Part shown: piece after piece, positions 6,172-8,169 of the stretch
Layout: each line of letters opens with the position of its first letter
Position numbering within the stretch: the stretch's first letter is position 1
DNA from: Deltaproteobacteria bacterium
Lineage (GTDB): Bacteria > Desulfobacterota > Dissulfuribacteria > Dissulfuribacterales > S140-46
Direction of reading: 5' to 3'
Length of the DNA stretch: 8,169 nt
Assembly (NCBI GenBank): GCA_015491585.1
Contig: WFVQ01000259.1
Coordinates: forward strand, 1-8,169
The notes under the pieces: generated by a model
Databases searched by the model: none
Seen by the model: only the letters and a program-made list of their open reading frames with translations
Told to the model about the DNA's origin: nothing
Position numbers and translations under genes: made by a program

Positions 6172-7530
6172 TTAGAACTTCAACTGATAGACCAGCTGGA
6201 ACTGCTGATCGTCACCCAGGTTGTTGCCGGGCACAGGCAGCTTGTGCTGCTTGCCGGCATCATCGTCGTAGTCCACCGTCTGGAACACCGCCATCACGTA
6301 GTTCCCCTTGTAGATGTCGTAGGAGATACCACCGATGAACATGTCATACGCGGTGTCCTCGGCTATGTCGTCGTCCTTGTCCTGATCGAAATGGTCGTAA
6401 CGGGCCCACAGAGAGACCTTGGGCATGAAGGGCATCCTGACCCGGCCGAAGAAGGAGTAACCCTCGGTCTCCAGCTCGTCCTTGATGGAGCCGTCGTCCC
6501 TGAGAGCCACCCAGCTTCCGCCGGCGTTGCCGGTGGTCCGGAAATACTGGGCAGTCAGAATGTACATGGGATTCTCCAGGCTGATGTAGCCCAAGTTGAC
6601 CATGTAGTCGGGGCTCTCGTCGTTGTACTTCTTGGCGCCCTCACCGAACATCCCCAGATAGCTGATCTGGAGGCCGGGAATCACGTTGGGAAGCGGACGA
6701 ATGGTGATGCGGCCCTCCACGGCCTTGTTGCCGTTGACCTCATCGGCATGATAGCCGCTGCCGTTGTAAACACCGATGTGCCAGCTTCCATAAAGACCGT
6801 CATAGTGGTGATTGCCGGTCTTGGCCTTGGCATCGGCCAACTTGCCGCCGAAGTTACCCCGCAGGCTCACACCCAAGTCGGCGGAGTTGAAGACCCCGGC
6901 CCGCTCGATGGCCATGGTGCCCTGAGCACGGTAGGGATTCACATGCTCCTGGAAGTCCAGCCAAGGGTTGTGGCCCTGGCCGACCTCCATCTTCATGTTG
7001 GTGAAGAAGCCCATGTCCTGGGGCTTGAGCTCGGCGTAGAGGTACTTCAGCCGGTACGCCCAGTCACCATCGCTCTTGCGGGTGAGATCCATGGTGATCC
7101 GGCCCGACATCCAGGGATTGATCTTCTTCTTTACCGTGAAATAGCCACGGCCCAGGGTGAACCTGTTGAAGCTGTCGTCGTTGTCGCCGGGCTCAGGCTT
7201 GGTGCCCACATCGTAGTGGATATAGCCCAAACCGCTGATGGAAAGTCCCTTGAGGGCCTTGGGAATAGACGCCTCCTTGGCAGCGGCCTGGGAGGCCTCC
7301 TTGACAACCTCCTGCTTCTGCTGCTGGGCCACACGGTCCGCCTCGGCCTTGATCTGAGCCGCCTCCTCCGGCGTCAGGATCCCCTTTTTGATCAAGACCT
7401 GCAACAACGGATCCTGAACCGCGGGCGTGCCGCCGGCATAGACGGCGCTGATGCCGAAGAGAAGTGCCGCCACCACAGCCAGCAACGGCGCTCCCAACCT
7501 TCCTCCTGCCTTGCCAAACCAATGTCTCAT
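6172..7530 (-). CDS. Outer-membrane porin (phosphate-selective porin O/P-like barrel)
   Basis: From the chosen ATG the protein has 452 residues. Residues 1-32 are a long signal peptide with a basic start (RHWFGK), a hydrophobic LLAVVAALLF core and cleavage after AVYA. Residues about 39-85 are helical, starting with the KKGILTPEEAAQI motif often seen just before the barrel of porins in sulfate- and metal-reducing bacteria. From about residue 95 strands alternate with polar turns to the end, and the last residue is Phe (YQLKF), a BAM signature. Late loops are strongly acidic (DQDKDDD, DYDDD) and may bind cations. I recognise the general OprO/OprP-type or 'porin' class, but ion specificity cannot be read. 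It follows the rhodanese gene closely, and a terminator-like hairpin follows it. The in-frame ATG at 7563 overlaps the rhodanese stop and is discussed separately. Confidence 0.85.
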   Translation of the reverse strand: MRHWFGKAGGRLGAPLLAVVAALLFGISAVYAGGTPAVQDPLLQVLIKKGILTPEEAAQIKAEADRVAQQQKQEVVKEASQAAAKEASIPKALKGLSISGLGYIHYDVGTKPEPGDNDDSFNRFTLGRGYFTVKKKINPWMSGRITMDLTRKSDGDWAYRLKYLYAELKPQDMGFFTNMKMEVGQGHNPWLDFQEHVNPYRAQGTMAIERAGVFNSADLGVSLRGNFGGKLADAKAKTGNHHYDGLYGSWHIGVYNGSGYHADEVNGNKAVEGRITIRPLPNVIPGLQISYLGMFGEGAKKYNDESPDYMVNLGYISLENPMYILTAQYFRTTGNAGGSWVALRDDGSIKDELETEGYSFFGRVRMPFMPKVSLWARYDHFDQDKDDDIAEDTAYDMFIGGISYDIYKGNYVMAVFQTVDYDDDAGKQHKLPVPGNNLGDDQQFQLVYQLKF

Positions 7531-7537
7531 GAGACAA

Positions 7538-7545
7538 CCTCCTTT
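7538..7545 (-). promoter_or_regulatory. Ribosome binding site for the preferred start of the first porin
   Basis: AAAGGAGG on the minus strand sits seven nt before the ATG at 7530, which gives a normal signal peptide. A second site (AGGAGG, 7576-7571) sits seven nt before an in-frame ATG at 7563 that would add 11 residues. Both are well placed, so dual initiation is possible. Confidence 0.7.
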
Positions 7546-7556
7546 GTGTGATTTGG

Positions 7557-8169
7557 TTAACATCCAAAATCCTCCTCTTCCTCTTCCTCCTCGCCATTAG
7601 AGTTCGACCCTGAATCCTCAGGCGTACTGGCCGGTTTGGTGACGGCCCCAGGAGCCGGCGTGCCAGCGGCCTCGGACTTCTTGAGCCAGTGCAACCAGCC
7701 CCTGTAACCCCCTGCGAGGTTTAGTACATCGGTAAACCCAACGGCCCTGAGGGCCTCCATGACGTAGTTGGACCGGTGCTGCGTGCGGCAGACCAAGAGG
7801 ATGGTCTGATCCCTGGGCAGCAGGTCCAGGTGTTTCATAACCTCCCGGAACGGGACGTTGATGGAGCCCTTCAGATGGCCCTTGTCAAACTCCTCCGGCT
7901 CCCGGACATCGAGGATAAAGAACCTCTTCCCCGCCTCCACGGCCTTTTGATAGTCCCAGGGCATGAGTTTGTAGCGGTCCTTGGGAATGGAGCTGAGGAA
8001 TCCATCCAGCTCCCGGGCCACTACAGCCCTATCGTAGAGTGCCCATAGCTCATCCGACCCAGGGAACCTCGTTACGGCCGTTCTCAGGAGCCTGACGGCC
8101 TGAGGGTAGTCGGCCTTGTCATAGGCGTGACGGGCCTTCTGCACAAGCTCCCCGGCCCCGGCGGGGACC
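7557..8169 (-). CDS. TPR-rhodanese domain protein with acidic C-terminal tail (5' end outside the window)
   Basis: The reading frame stays open to the right edge, so the start is off the window; a GTG at 8144 is possible but has no good ribosome binding site. Numbering is from that codon. Residues about 3-45 look like one tetratricopeptide-type helix pair (AYDKADYPQAVRLL). Residues about 65-155 are a single rhodanese domain: FFILDVREPEEF, GHLKGSINVPF, then the active-site loop with Cys119 in CRTQHRS, and GGYRGW near the end. Rhodaneses carry sulfane sulfur (or selenium) on this Cys. A Pro/Thr/Ser/Gly linker leads to seven Glu in a row and a final Cys. Whether a signal or lipobox is present cannot be seen. 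A rhodanese lipoprotein (ExtH) precedes a porin in the Geobacter ext clusters, which makes an envelope location plausible here. The stop codon overlaps the upstream candidate ATG of the porin. Confidence 0.85.
   Translation of the reverse strand, partial: VPAGAGELVQKARHAYDKADYPQAVRLLRTAVTRFPGSDELWALYDRAVVARELDGFLSSIPKDRYKLMPWDYQKAVEAGKRFFILDVREPEEFDKGHLKGSINVPFREVMKHLDLLPRDQTILLVCRTQHRSNYVMEALRAVGFTDVLNLAGGYRGWLHWLKKSEAAGTPAPGAVTKPASTPEDSGSNSNGEEEEEEEDFGC
7572..7592 (-). repeat. GAG/GAA codon repeat encoding a seven-Glu tail
   Basis: Seven consecutive GAG or GAA codons form a purine-rich repeat at the end of the rhodanese gene. At the DNA level it contains several Shine-Dalgarno-like cores just before the following porin gene. 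It could aid translational coupling and is prone to slippage in multiples of three. Confidence 0.75.

Noticed and set aside
6094..7551. Long plus-strand open frame (485 codons) antisense to porin 1
   Set aside because: It is a mirror of the porin codons, with a biased Val/His/Leu composition and no motif. It also begins inside the terminator region.

Overview
The window is GC-rich, densely coded bacterial DNA. It has seven protein genes, no RNA genes, no mobile elements and no CRISPR array. A 12-heme c-type cytochrome beside two outer-membrane porins and a rhodanese protein, together with strong AGGAGG-type ribosome binding sites, suggests a Gram-negative anaerobe with respiratory or extracellular electron transfer. 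A Desulfuromonadota/Geobacter-like or related former 'deltaproteobacterial' lineage fits best. This is inferred from gene content, because no taxonomic marker is present.

Left part (1-2447). A promoter at 72-100 drives an exported trypsin-like (HtrA-type) serine protease without a PDZ domain (131-952, plus strand). Only 6 nt away, and converging on it, is a minus-strand pair: an AIM24/TIGR00266 family protein (2447-1653), whose 3' end overlaps mobB (1669-959), a GTP-binding molybdenum-cofactor accessory protein. A non-coding gap (2448-2713) separates this pair from the next group.

Right part (2714-8169, all minus strand). In order of transcription: a TPR-rhodanese protein whose 5' end lies outside the window; a porin (7530-6172); a strong intrinsic terminator-like hairpin (6126-6098); a second porin with an N-terminal coiled coil (6078-4618); and a secreted cytochrome with 12 CXXCH motifs (4591-2714). 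Each of the last three genes has its own near-perfect Shine-Dalgarno sequence. The layout recalls the rhodanese/porin/multiheme-cytochrome 'ext' electron-conduit clusters of Geobacter (extHIJKL). It differs in having two barrel proteins and a terminator between them.

The right-hand cluster is the most interesting part. It can be read as a candidate trans-outer-membrane electron conduit or a terminal reductase module, perhaps for sulfur or selenium oxyanions or for metals. The substrate cannot be told from the sequence.
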